Source: DASTPP01 sp035762175 (GTDB lineage: Bacteria; Myxococcota_A; Polyangia; Polyangiales; Polyangiaceae). From it: DNA of 18,974 nt. Where the stretch lies: NCBI GenBank assembly GCA_035762175.1, contig DASTPP010000121.1:1-18974 (forward strand), read 5' to 3'. Positions 6,429 through 14,033 of the stretch are shown piece after piece; the stretch's first letter is position 1, and the number at the start of each line of letters is the position of its first letter. The notes below the pieces were generated by a model, which worked only from the letters and a program-made list of their open reading frames with translations, made no database searches and was not told the origin of the DNA. The position numbers were made by a program, and so were the translations under genes.

Positions 6429-6689
6429 GCGTTGCGAAGCGCCTTCCGCCCCCGACTGAAGTCGGGGGCAGCGTCCGCCCGCGGAAACGGCTCGCAAAGC
6501 CCTGCCCGGAGGCAGGGCTCCCGCGGAGCGAGGCGCGTTCGCGCGCTCGTCCGGGGGCCGAAGCCCATGGGAGCCCGGCCCCCGGCGAGGGGGCGGGCTT
6601 AAGAGGCCGAACCGGTTCGATGCCGCGCGGCACGACATGGCGTCCGCTGCCCCCGACTTCAGTCGGGGGCGGAAGGCGCTTCGCAACGC
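6429..6689 (+). repeat. Structured dispersed repeat, copy B, with perfect 45-bp inverted ends
   Basis: The 223-bp core is 6448-6670. P1 is 6448-6469 (stem CCCCCGAC/GTCGGGGG, loop TGAA). P2 is 6498-6519 (AGCCCTGCC/GGCAGGGCT, loop CGGA). P3 is 6572-6599 (AGCCC and GCCCCC pairing with GGGGGC and GGGCT). P4 is 6649-6670 (same stem as P1, loop TTCA). In this copy the outer sequence also pairs: 6429-6473 is the exact reverse complement of 6645-6689, 45 of 45 bases. The whole element could fold as one long cruciform or RNA with two inner hairpins. I see no flanking target-site duplication. It points toward the lipoprotein gene at 7041. Confidence 0.9.
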
Positions 6690-6895
6690 TCATGGAGGCT
6701 CCGGCCTTCAGGGGTGGCGGCTTCAGCCTCCATGCTTGGGGCGGTCGAAGGGGGGCCTACCTGTCCGCGAGCCCCGCGGCGGGCGGGGGGCTTCGGCGGT
6801 TTCGGGGCGCCGGCCGAGCCGGTCTGCCCTGGCGGGGGGCCGACGGTCTGACAAGAGGGCCCCGCGTCGGGTAGCGTTTTCGATCGCCACCGCAC

Positions 6896-6911
6896 TGGCA
6901 CGAAACGTGGA
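6896..6911 (+). promoter_or_regulatory. Weak sigma-54-like promoter upstream of the Cys-rich lipoprotein gene
   Basis: TGGCACG at 6896-6902 is a perfect -24 box. The -12 box at the required spacing reads GTGGA, missing the invariant C of TTGCA. Taken alone this would be rejected. It is kept at low confidence because it faces a lipoprotein gene that is divergent from a sigma-54 activator gene. It would leave a leader of about 120 bases. Confidence 0.2.
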
Positions 6912-7040
6912 AGCAGTGGGAATGCGAGGGGGGCGCGAGCGACGCGGGGGGCCGGCCGGGCCGGCGGCCGTCGCGCCACGCGAGCCGCGCATCGTACCAC
7001 GATGCAACCCTTGTGCGGATTGAACCAGGAGACGTCGACC

Positions 7041-7979
7041 ATGATGATGCGAGGGCTGATTGAACGGGTTTCGCGGTTCGGGCTGGCGGGCGCGCTCCTC
7101 GCGCCGGCCGCGTCGCTCTCGGCCTGCGCCGACGCCCTCGACGATCGCGAAGACGTGGCGTCGGCCGAGATGGCGATCGGCTACCCCGGCGACAACAACT
7201 TGCCGCCCTTCGCCATCGACAGCGACCCCCTCAAGCGGAGCGTGACCAACGGCTTCGCCATCACGACGCCCGGCCTCGCCGACCCGCTGCAGCTCTGCGA
7301 GTCTTCGTCGGTCACCGCGACGGGCTGTACGATGCGGCCCGAGTGGCAATCGTGGATGAACGCCGACCCGACCAACCGCGTTCACGTCATGAAGGGCCTC
7401 GCCAAGTGCGCGGTGGCGCCGGGCTTCTTCGTCCGCGACGCGAGCGGGTCGAAGGCCTTCCCCGGCCAGTGGAACTTGTACCCGTCCTGGTCGACCTCCC
7501 GGCTCGTCGGCCAAGACAAGCGCGAGCGGGTCAGCTCGTGCTTGCTCTCGCTGCTCAACGGCAATAACCAAGAGCTGCGGCTCTGCATCATCGGCCCGGG
7601 CGGGGCGCCCTTCAGCGACGCCTGCAGCGACCCGAGCCTTACCATTCGCGAGGGCGGCTACTACGGCGACCTCTTCGCGAACGAGCCCAAGGCCTACGTT
7701 GCGGGGCCCGACGCCGCCGAGCCTCTGACCTCGGGGCGCGCCTGCTTCGGGGCGCAGGGCAACTACTGCTGCGCCGAGGGCGACACCGCCTGCCAGCACC
7801 GCATCGTGCTCACCGGGGCCATCGTGGGCTCGCCCGAGCAGAACTTCGCGAACAAGCGCTGCAACGCGCCGCTCGTGCAGTCGGGGGCGAACTGGCATTG
7901 CCCCTCGTTCTTCTCGACCCGCGAGCCCGGCCGCAACTACACGAACGTGTTCACCGCCTTCGTGCCCCCGGCCGAGTGA
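7041..7979 (+). CDS. Cysteine-rich lipoprotein of unknown function
   Basis: A 312-residue exported protein. Three ATGs in a row occur at 7041, 7044 and 7047; AGGAG at 7027-7031 supports 7041. The signal sequence ends in the lipobox LSA|C (Cys29). The mature protein has many Cys residues, several likely paired: LCESSSV/TGC, GLAKCAVAPGFFV, VSSCLLSLLNGNNQELRLCIIG, DACSDPS, REGGYYGDLF, GRACFGAQGNYCCAEGDTACQHR, NKRC and WHCP. The central arrangement (helix with CLLSLLN, a strand, then an EGGYYG-x-LF motif and a Cys-rich tail) resembles lipoproteins I associate with myxobacteria, but I cannot assign a named family. Divergent from the FHA-type activator gene, with which it may be functionally linked. 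Confidence 0.82.
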   Translation: MMMRGLIERVSRFGLAGALLAPAASLSACADALDDREDVASAEMAIGYPGDNNLPPFAIDSDPLKRSVTNGFAITTPGLADPLQLCESSSVTATGCTMRPEWQSWMNADPTNRVHVMKGLAKCAVAPGFFVRDASGSKAFPGQWNLYPSWSTSRLVGQDKRERVSSCLLSLLNGNNQELRLCIIGPGGAPFSDACSDPSLTIREGGYYGDLFANEPKAYVAGPDAAEPLTSGRACFGAQGNYCCAEGDTACQHRIVLTGAIVGSPEQNFANKRCNAPLVQSGANWHCPSFFSTREPGRNYTNVFTAFVPPAE

Positions 7980-7983
7980 GCCG

Positions 7984-8046
7984 CCGCGCCCGCCGCGCCC
8001 GCCGCGCCCGCCGCGCCCGCCGCGCCCGCCGCGCCCGCCGCGCCCG
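7984..8046. repeat. 9-bp tandem repeat, seven perfect units
   Basis: CCGCGCCCG is repeated seven times without error from 7984 to 8046. It fills most of the 82-bp gap between the convergent lipoprotein and kinase genes, and the array starts 4 bp after the lipoprotein stop. A perfect short array like this is expected to vary in copy number by slippage. It might also slow transcription from both sides, since no classical terminator is visible here. Confidence 0.9.
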
Positions 8047-8061
8047 CCGCCGGCCGCCGCC

Positions 8062-11000
8062 TCACCGCCCGTCGCTCGGCCGGCTCGCCACCGCGGTGGC
8101 CTGGCCGTAGCGGCGCTCGAGCCGCGGGTTCGCCGCGAACGCGCGCGACAGGCTCGCCTGCGCGCGCTCGAACGCCGCCCCCGCGCGCGCCGGGTCGGTC
8201 TGCGCCTGGCGGCGGTAGAGCGCCCCCTCGATGGCGAGCGCGCGCGGCAGGCCGGGGGCGAGCTCGAGCGCCCGCTCGATCGCGCGCAGGCCCTCGTCGA
8301 CGGCCGGGGCGGCGGCGGCCTTCGGGCGCCCGCCCGCGAGCCAGGCGTCGGCCCGATCGAGGCAGATCTGCGCGAGCGAGAGCCACAGATCGCCGCGGTC
8401 GGGCACGCGCCGCGTCGCCTCGAGCGCGAGCCGCTGGGCCTGCTCGAGCGGGGCGAAGGGGGGCTGGCCTTGCGAGCGGGCCCACGCCCCCTGCTCGGCC
8501 CGGAGCTGCGCCTCGACCATCGTGCAGACCGCGTTGCCCGGCTCGACGCGGTGGCAGGGCTCGAGCGCGCGCAGCCCCTCGTCGAGGCTCGGGCGCGGGT
8601 CGAGGCCGAGGGCGCGCTCGTGGGCGGCCAGCAGCCGGTGCGCCCGCGCCAGATCGCTCTGGGCGAGCACGAGGTTCGGGTCGATGGCGAGCAGGGCCTT
8701 GAAGCGGTCGATGGCCTGGCGGGCGGGCTCGCGGCCGTCGTCGCCGGTGTCGAGGCGGTAGGACGCGATCTCGGCGAGGGCCAGGCCCGAGTTGCCGTAC
8801 GCCAGCAGGTGCTCGCCGTTTCGTTGCAGCACCCGGTCGGCCATCTGCACCGCCTCGCGCAGGGCCCGCTCGGGGTTGCCGCCGTGGTCGGCCTCCCAGA
8901 GGGCGAGCTCGGTCAGCCAGAGCGAGGTGTTGTTGTAGGCGATGAGGTACCCGTCGTCGATCGCGAAGGCCTTCCGCGTCGTCTCGATCGCCCGCTGAAA
9001 GAGATCGCGGGGGTCTTCGTTGCGGCGCTTCTGGTCGATGCCCGTCAAGGCGAGCGCGAACCCGTAGTCGTTGTACGCCCAGGGGAAGCGGGGGTTCTGG
9101 CGCAGGGCCTCTTCGAGGCGGCCGCGCGCGCGCTCGAGCAGGGGCCCGACGGGCTCGCCCAGATCGGAGAGGTAGCTGGCCAGCCGCGTGTCGGCGAGGC
9201 CGGCGATCTCGTGCGCGTAGGCGTCGTCGGGGTGCGAGGCGATCGCCTGCCGGCCCGCGTCGCTCTGCGCCCGGCGCAGCCGCTCGACCTCGGCGCGGGG
9301 GGCGCCGTGGCCCTCGGCGTAGCGGGCCTGAAAGTGGTAGGCGAAGGCCTTCTTCGTATACCCCTCGGACTCGGCGGGGGCGGCCGCGAGGGCCTGGTCG
9401 GCGGCGGCGAGGGCCCGGGCGAGCTCGGGCCCGGGGTCGCGGCCGCGGTCGACGTCGAGCTCGCCGCGCCGGACCCAGGCCTCGGCGAGCGCCTCGTAGA
9501 GGCGGTGGTCGCTCCGGCCGATCTCGACGGCCCGCTCGTAGTGGGCCACGGCCCGCGCGAAGTCGTGCTCGGCCCGGTCGCCCTGGCCGCGATCTTTGCC
9601 GTCGAGGGCGCGCGCCATGAACACGTCGCCGGCGAGCTTTTCGGCCTCGTAGAGCCACGAGATGGCGGCGCGGGCCCGCTGCGCGTCGCCGAGGGCCTCG
9701 TCGTCGCGGCGCTGGTAGAAGTGAATGAGCCCCTCGAGGTAGGCCGCCGGCACGGCCGGCAGGCCCCGGCAGCGCTCGAGGTGCGAGAGCGCCGGCGCGA
9801 GGTACTCGCGATCGAGCTCTCGCTTGCGCTGCTCGAAGTAGCCCTTGTCGCCGCTGCGGCGCGCGTCCTCGAGCGCGCGGCGGTAGAGCTCGCCGAGCAC
9901 GCGCCCGAGCGCGTAATCGAGCTCGGGCTCGCGCACGCCGAGCGCCTCGGCGCGCCGCAGCTCGTCGTGGGCGCGGCCCCACTCTTGGAGCGCGAGGTGG
10001 CCGCGGCCGAGGGCGTAGTGACCGAGGCCCGCCCCGAGGTCGCCGAAGGAGCGCATCTCGGCCTCGATGGCGGCCATGCGGGCGCGCACGACGGCCTTCT
10101 CGGGGCCCGTGTCGTGCAGCGGCACCAGGTGCGCGCTGCGGACCAGCCACTCGAGATCTTTGACCGCCTGCCCGAGCTTCTGGCCGAGCTCGGCGCGCTG
10201 GCGGGCGACGGCCTCGTGGCGGGCGGCGGCGACGGCGGTGCGCACGCCGTAGCCGGCGAAGGCGAGCAGGCTGAGGGCGAGGGCCGCGACGGCGAAGGCC
10301 ATCGGCCGGTTGCGCTTGCCCCGCCAGTAGAGGCGCGTCGGCAGGCCGAGGGGGCGGGCGAGCACGCGCTCGCGGCCCAGAAAGCGCCCGAGGTCTTCGG
10401 CCAGCTCGGCGGCGGTGGCGTAGCGCTGGTGCGGCTCTTTGTTCAGGCACTTGCCGACGACGGTGTCGAGGGCCTGGGGTATCGTCGGGTCTTTCGACCG
10501 GAGCGGGGCCGGGTCTTGCACGAGCACCTTGAGCAGGGTGCTGACGGCGCTGTCGTCTTCGAAGGGCGGGGCGCCGGCGAGCAGGTCGTAGAGCGTGGCG
10601 CCGAGGCTGTAGACGTCGCTGCGGGGGTCGACGCTGCGGACGTCGCCGCGCGCCTGCTCGGGCGGCATGTAGCTCGGCGTGCCCATGATGGCGCCCGACT
10701 GGGTCAGGCCCGTGGCGGTGCCGCTCGTCTCGCGCGCCAGGCCGAAGTCCATCAGGACGGGGCGGAACGCGGGGGCCCCGCCCGCGGCGCCCGCGGCCGG
10801 CTCGACCATGATGTTGGCGGGCTTGATGTCGCGGTGAATGATGCCGAGGCGGTGGGCCGCGTGCACGGCCTCGGCCACGGTCTTCATCACGCGCACCTTC
10901 TCGTCGCGCGTCATCGACGCCGCGGCCTGGGCCAGCGGCGACCCGGCCACGAGCTGCATCGCGATGTACGCCTTGCCTTCGACCTCGCCCACCTCCAAGA

Positions 11001-11595
11001 CCTGGCAGACGTTCGGGTGGTCGAGGCGCGCCTGCGCCCGCGCCTCTTGCAGAAAGCGCTTCGTCGTGAAGGGGTCGGCGCCATAGATGAACTTGATCGC
11101 CACGTGGCGGCCGAGCCGGCGGTCGCGCGCCTCGTACACCTCGCCCATGCCGCCGCGGCCGAGCAGTCGAATGAGCTCGTAGCGGCCCCAGGCGTCGGGG
11201 TCGTCGATCGGCAGGCGCTCGGGCGCGGCGGGGGTCGGGGCGGGCGGCGCGCCGGCCGGGTCGGGGGGCGCGGCGGGCGCTTCTTCGAAGCGACGCGCCT
11301 CGGTCGGGCGGCGGCGCCCCTGGTGCTTCATCTTCAGGGTGGCGGGCAGGGTCTCGCCGGCCGGGGCCGACCCGGGCGCGTCGAGGGTCTTGGCGAACGC
11401 GAGGTCGGCCGAGGCCTCGGCCGCGGCGCGGCGGGCGCCCGGCCGGCGGCGCCGCTCGCGGGCGAGCTTGAGCGTGGCGTAGGGCGCCTCGCCCGGGGCC
11501 GCGGGGGGCCTCGCGTTCGGGGGGCTAGAGGCCGTCGGCGCTTCTGGGCTCGAGGGGGCCTCTGGCCCCTCGCCCGTTCGCGATGGATCGCCCAT
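8062..11595 (-). CDS. Membrane Ser/Thr protein kinase with a long TPR tail
   Basis: A 1177-residue Hanks-type kinase. Residues 1-135 are a Pro/Ala/Arg-rich cytoplasmic leader with two Ala-Thr-Leu-Lys motifs (ATLKL, ATLKM). The kinase domain covers about 139-407: Gly loop GRGGMGEV (146-153), VAIKF with catalytic Lys168, HRDIKPAN (254-261, Asp256), DFG (283-285), activation segment MGTPSYMPPEQ, and SDVYSLG. All catalytic residues are present, so it should be active. One transmembrane helix lies at about 432-454. The remaining 720 residues, predicted outside the membrane, are helical TPR-type repeats (for example ALGRGHLALQEWGRAHDELR, AVAHYERAVEIG, AYNDYGFALALTG), usually protein-binding scaffolds. 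It lies 35 bp downstream of the coiled-coil membrane protein gene on the same strand, so probably one operon. The ribosome site is weak. It is a candidate source of the phosphothreonine read by the FHA activator, which is inference. Confidence 0.93.
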   Translation of the reverse strand: MGDPSRTGEGPEAPSSPEAPTASSPPNARPPAAPGEAPYATLKLARERRRRPGARRAAAEASADLAFAKTLDAPGSAPAGETLPATLKMKHQGRRRPTEARRFEEAPAAPPDPAGAPPAPTPAAPERLPIDDPDAWGRYELIRLLGRGGMGEVYEARDRRLGRHVAIKFIYGADPFTTKRFLQEARAQARLDHPNVCQVLEVGEVEGKAYIAMQLVAGSPLAQAAASMTRDEKVRVMKTVAEAVHAAHRLGIIHRDIKPANIMVEPAAGAAGGAPAFRPVLMDFGLARETSGTATGLTQSGAIMGTPSYMPPEQARGDVRSVDPRSDVYSLGATLYDLLAGAPPFEDDSAVSTLLKVLVQDPAPLRSKDPTIPQALDTVVGKCLNKEPHQRYATAAELAEDLGRFLGRERVLARPLGLPTRLYWRGKRNRPMAFAVAALALSLLAFAGYGVRTAVAAARHEAVARQRAELGQKLGQAVKDLEWLVRSAHLVPLHDTGPEKAVVRARMAAIEAEMRSFGDLGAGLGHYALGRGHLALQEWGRAHDELRRAEALGVREPELDYALGRVLGELYRRALEDARRSGDKGYFEQRKRELDREYLAPALSHLERCRGLPAVPAAYLEGLIHFYQRRDDEALGDAQRARAAISWLYEAEKLAGDVFMARALDGKDRGQGDRAEHDFARAVAHYERAVEIGRSDHRLYEALAEAWVRRGELDVDRGRDPGPELARALAAADQALAAAPAESEGYTKKAFAYHFQARYAEGHGAPRAEVERLRRAQSDAGRQAIASHPDDAYAHEIAGLADTRLASYLSDLGEPVGPLLERARGRLEEALRQNPRFPWAYNDYGFALALTGIDQKRRNEDPRDLFQRAIETTRKAFAIDDGYLIAYNNTSLWLTELALWEADHGGNPERALREAVQMADRVLQRNGEHLLAYGNSGLALAEIASYRLDTGDDGREPARQAIDRFKALLAIDPNLVLAQSDLARAHRLLAAHERALGLDPRPSLDEGLRALEPCHRVEPGNAVCTMVEAQLRAEQGAWARSQGQPPFAPLEQAQRLALEATRRVPDRGDLWLSLAQICLDRADAWLAGGRPKAAAAPAVDEGLRAIERALELAPGLPRALAIEGALYRRQAQTDPARAGAAFERAQASLSRAFAANPRLERRYGQATAVASRPSDGR

Positions 11596-11630
11596 CGAAT
11601 ATCAGCTTGGTCTCAAGACATCGCCCCCTG

Positions 11631-13934
11631 TCAAGCGCGATATCTGCTCGGGCGCAAAACCGAACGGATCACCAAGAACCTTACAGGCGGTTTGCCGGGC
11701 GTTTCGCAACACCCTTTTCGAGTCCGGGGCCGCCGGGCGCGCCAGGGCACCCGCCGCCTGGATAAGAGCAGGCGCACGCCCCGCGAGAGCAAGGCCTCGG
11801 TGAGGGCCTTGTCGTCGGCGCCAGGCGCGAGGTCGTGGGCGTCGGGGCGGCGATCGCCGTCGCCGCCGACGTAGAAGCCGAGGCGCGCCGCCGACCGGGC
11901 CACGTTGGCCTGGTTCTTCTCTTGGGGGTCGAGCTGGGCCTCGATCAGGGCGAGCTCGAAGGCGCGGGCGCCGCGCTCGCGGACCTTGAAGCGCTCGGCC
12001 TCTTGCAGCTCGAGCAGCTCGCGGGCCGGGCCCTCGATGAGCGAGCGGTAGCGGCGCGCCCAGACCACGCGGGGCGGGGCGAGCTCCATGCGAACTTGCA
12101 GGTCGGGCGGGCCGCTCGCGGGCTTCTCGCCGGCCTTCGGGGGCTTCGCCGCCTTGGCGGGCCCCCCGGCCTTGGCGGGGGGCGCCTCGTCGTCGGGGGC
12201 GAGCAGCGGCGCGACGTCGTCGGCCCGATCATGCTTGAGGAACCACTGCGCCCGCGAGAAGAGCGCATCATCGAGGCGGAAGACGCCGAGCACGGCGGGG
12301 TTGCCGCCGAGCTCGGGGGCCTCGGCGAGCTTGGCGTCGAAGTCTTCGAAGGCTTTGACGACCTGGGCGGCGTGGGCGGTGCGCTCTCTGCGCTTCGCTT
12401 CGATCTCGTCGGCGGCGCCGCCCTTTCGCGCGAGGGCCGCGAGCTCGGCGTGCGCTTTCGCCATGGCGAGGTAGGCCGCGCTCGAGTCGGCGTCGACCGT
12501 TTGCATCAGGCGCAAGAGCTTGAGGTTGGTCGCGAGCGGGTGGTCGTCGTCGGGCGGGGCGCCTGCGAGCAGGGCGCGCAGGCCCTCTTGGGTCTCGGCG
12601 TCGCGCCCGTGGCCGGCGGCCTCGGCGGCGTAGGGCGCGCGCACGAAGGTCTCGACGTAGGCGCGGGCGAGGGGGGCGAGGGCGAAGCCCTGGGGGCGCA
12701 GCCGCAGGGCGCGGGCGAAGAGCGAGACGGCCTCGTGCTCGTGCCGCCGCGAGGCGCCGGTCTGCCACTTCAGCAGGCCCTCGACGGTGAGCACGTCGGG
12801 GTCGGGGGCCCGGTCGAGCAGCCGCCGCACGCCCTTCAGGCGCTCGCTCAGCTCGGCGATGCCCGCGTCGGTGGCCCAGAGGGTCGGGCGGGCGAACAGA
12901 TCGCGCAAGAGCTCGCCCTTGGCGGCCAGCGCCCGGTAGTGGGCGGCCCGCTCGGGCGTCAAGTACTCGAGCTGCGAGGCGTGGAAGCGGGCGCGCGTGA
13001 ACTCGAAGCGCCGCAGGCTGTCGTCGAGCTCTCGCTCGTGAAAGCCCGCGAGCTCGGCCGCCTCGGTCTTCGCCCCGAGCGGCAGCCGATCGTAGAGCAC
13101 GAAGAGCAGCCCGGCCGCCGCCGCCGCGACCGCGACGTGCCCGAGGAAGGGCGCGCCCAGGCCCTTGACGAAGGCCCAGGCGCGGGCGCGGCGCCGGGCC
13201 CGCCGCCGCTTCGGGTCGGGCGCCGGCTCGGCGTCGGGCTCGTCTTTGGTCAGCTCTTGGTAGGTGCCCCAGAGCCGCCGCAGCACGAAGACGACGAAGG
13301 CGACCAGCCCCACCAGCACCGCCACCCGCACCGCGGTCTGCTCGAGGGCGATGCGCTGCTTGCTGGCGATGACGTCGAGGTTGCCGAGGCGCCGGCCGGC
13401 GAGTTCGTCGACCTGGTCGATGCGGGCGGCGATGATCTCGTCGGTGCGGTCGAGCGCGCCGTGCACCTCGCGCCCGACGTCGGCGATGCGGTCTTCGATC
13501 GCCTGGTTCGCCGCGGCCAGCGTCGCCTTCGTGAGCTGGTCGAGCTCGGCGACGCGCCTGGCGGTGATGAGGTCGACCCGGCCCACCACCCCGTCGACCC
13601 GGGCGAACGCGCGGTCGGCCAGGTCGGAGGCCTCGACCGTCGCCTGCAGCAGCCGCGCCTCCAGGATGTGGTCGACCTGGTTGAGCCGCTGCTCGGCGAC
13701 GGCGTCGACCTTGCGGACGACCCCGCTCGCGATGTCGGCGATGCGGTCTTCGTGGCGCGTGACCCGGCGGTCGACGTCGGCGATCGTCGCCGCCATCGCG
13801 GGCTGCACCTTCTCGAGCGCCCCGGCCGCGAGCTTGCTGCCCAGCCTCTTGACGAGGTCGGCCCGCGCGTCGCCCGGCACGCCCAGCAGGGCGAGCAGCG
13901 CGCCCGCCGTGGCCCCGCGCCGCCTCAGCGACAC
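11631..13934 (-). CDS. Coiled-coil and TPR-like membrane protein, function unknown
   Basis: A 767-residue protein starting at GTG 13934, preceded by a G-run that could serve as ribosome site. Residues 1-25 form a signal-like segment (ALLALLGVPGDARA). Residues 27-198 are an amphipathic helical region with a recurring pattern of Val-Asp or Leu-Asp steps (ADVDRRV, RKVDAVA, NQVDHIL, ARVDGVV, AELDQL, DQVDEL, GNLDVI), similar in style to apolipoprotein-like helical repeats. Transmembrane helices are near 202-221 and 264-282, separated by a basic KRRRARRRAR stretch. The rest is helical, TPR-like (LLKWQTGASRRHEHEAVSLFARALRLRP), with a Lys/Ala/Pro linker. The last 33 residues are basic and partly encoded by a repeat-end fragment (11699-11730), so the original C-terminus may have been altered. 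I do not recognise a family. Gene order implies it works with the kinase encoded 35 bp downstream, perhaps as its sensor or anchor. Confidence 0.75.
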   Translation of the reverse strand: MSLRRRGATAGALLALLGVPGDARADLVKRLGSKLAAGALEKVQPAMAATIADVDRRVTRHEDRIADIASGVVRKVDAVAEQRLNQVDHILEARLLQATVEASDLADRAFARVDGVVGRVDLITARRVAELDQLTKATLAAANQAIEDRIADVGREVHGALDRTDEIIAARIDQVDELAGRRLGNLDVIASKQRIALEQTAVRVAVLVGLVAFVVFVLRRLWGTYQELTKDEPDAEPAPDPKRRRARRRARAWAFVKGLGAPFLGHVAVAAAAAGLLFVLYDRLPLGAKTEAAELAGFHERELDDSLRRFEFTRARFHASQLEYLTPERAAHYRALAAKGELLRDLFARPTLWATDAGIAELSERLKGVRRLLDRAPDPDVLTVEGLLKWQTGASRRHEHEAVSLFARALRLRPQGFALAPLARAYVETFVRAPYAAEAAGHGRDAETQEGLRALLAGAPPDDDHPLATNLKLLRLMQTVDADSSAAYLAMAKAHAELAALARKGGAADEIEAKRRERTAHAAQVVKAFEDFDAKLAEAPELGGNPAVLGVFRLDDALFSRAQWFLKHDRADDVAPLLAPDDEAPPAKAGGPAKAAKPPKAGEKPASGPPDLQVRMELAPPRVVWARRYRSLIEGPARELLELQEAERFKVRERGARAFELALIEAQLDPQEKNQANVARSAARLGFYVGGDGDRRPDAHDLAPGADDKALTEALLSRGVRLLLSRRRVPWRARRPRTRKGCCETPGKPPVRFLVIRSVLRPSRYRA
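11699..11730 (-). repeat. Fragment of the dispersed-repeat flank inside a coding sequence
   Basis: On the minus strand these 32 bases match 15496-15527, the left flank of repeat copy C, with 2 mismatches. They share CGGACTCGAAAA, then GTTGCGAAACGC. A related sequence, CTCGAGAGGGCGTTGCGAAG, precedes copy B at 6418-6439. Here the fragment encodes residues 735-745 of the coiled-coil membrane protein. No P1-P4 core is attached. Confidence 0.7.
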
Positions 13935-13947
13935 GCGCGCGCCCCCC

Positions 13948-13980
13948 CCGGCCGGCCCGCGAGGGCGCGCGGCCGGCCGG
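13948..13980 (-). terminator. Possible terminator hairpin after the peroxiredoxin gene
   Basis: CCGGCCGGC (13948-13956) and GCCGGCCGG (13972-13980) are perfect 9-bp arms around a 15-bp loop, 54 bp beyond the peroxiredoxin stop. There is no T-tract, so this is at best a weak or factor-assisted terminator. It separates the peroxiredoxin from the downstream membrane-protein gene on the same strand. Confidence 0.3.
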
Positions 13981-14033
13981 ACGAGGGCGCGGTCTCGGCG
14001 TCGGCTCGCATTCGCCCCCCCGCGGCGCCGGCC

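Larger units (their letters stand above)
6334..7040. other. 707-bp divergent intergenic region with repeat copy B
   Basis: The region separates the FHA activator (minus) from a lipoprotein gene (plus). It contains repeat copy B (6448-6670) with perfect outer arms, and an adjoining inverted repeat CATGGAGGCT/AGCCTCCATG (6691-6700 and 6725-6734). A TGGCACG sequence at 6896-6902 resembles a -24 box, and the lipoprotein ribosome site AGGAG is at 7027-7031. Several frames stay open across it because stops are rare in GC-rich palindromes, but their residue composition (Arg/Pro/Gly) and codon use do not look coding. Confidence 0.6.

Noticed and set aside
4682..6670. Composite transposon bounded by inverted repeat copies A and B around the FHA activator gene
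   Set aside because: Copies are in opposite orientation and flank one gene, but no transposase or target-site duplication is visible, and a third copy lies far away alone.
6334..6693. N-terminal extension of the FHA activator back to 6693
   Set aside because: The extra 120 codons are translated repeat copy B (PPTEVGG, LPPTSVGG) and appear open only because the palindrome lacks stops. Domain sequence begins at the ATG 6333.
11605..11634. Sigma-70-like promoter (TTGACA on the minus strand at 11634-11629) for the kinase gene
   Set aside because: The -35 box is perfect but no -10 box occurs 16-19 bases downstream, and the box overlaps the stop codon of the preceding gene. Co-transcription is simpler.
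8470..11874. Very long open frame (over 1100 codons) on the plus strand
   Set aside because: It is antisense to the kinase gene, whose frame has intact catalytic motifs. Stops are rare in all frames at this GC content, and the antisense product is an Arg/Gly/Val mix with no domain.
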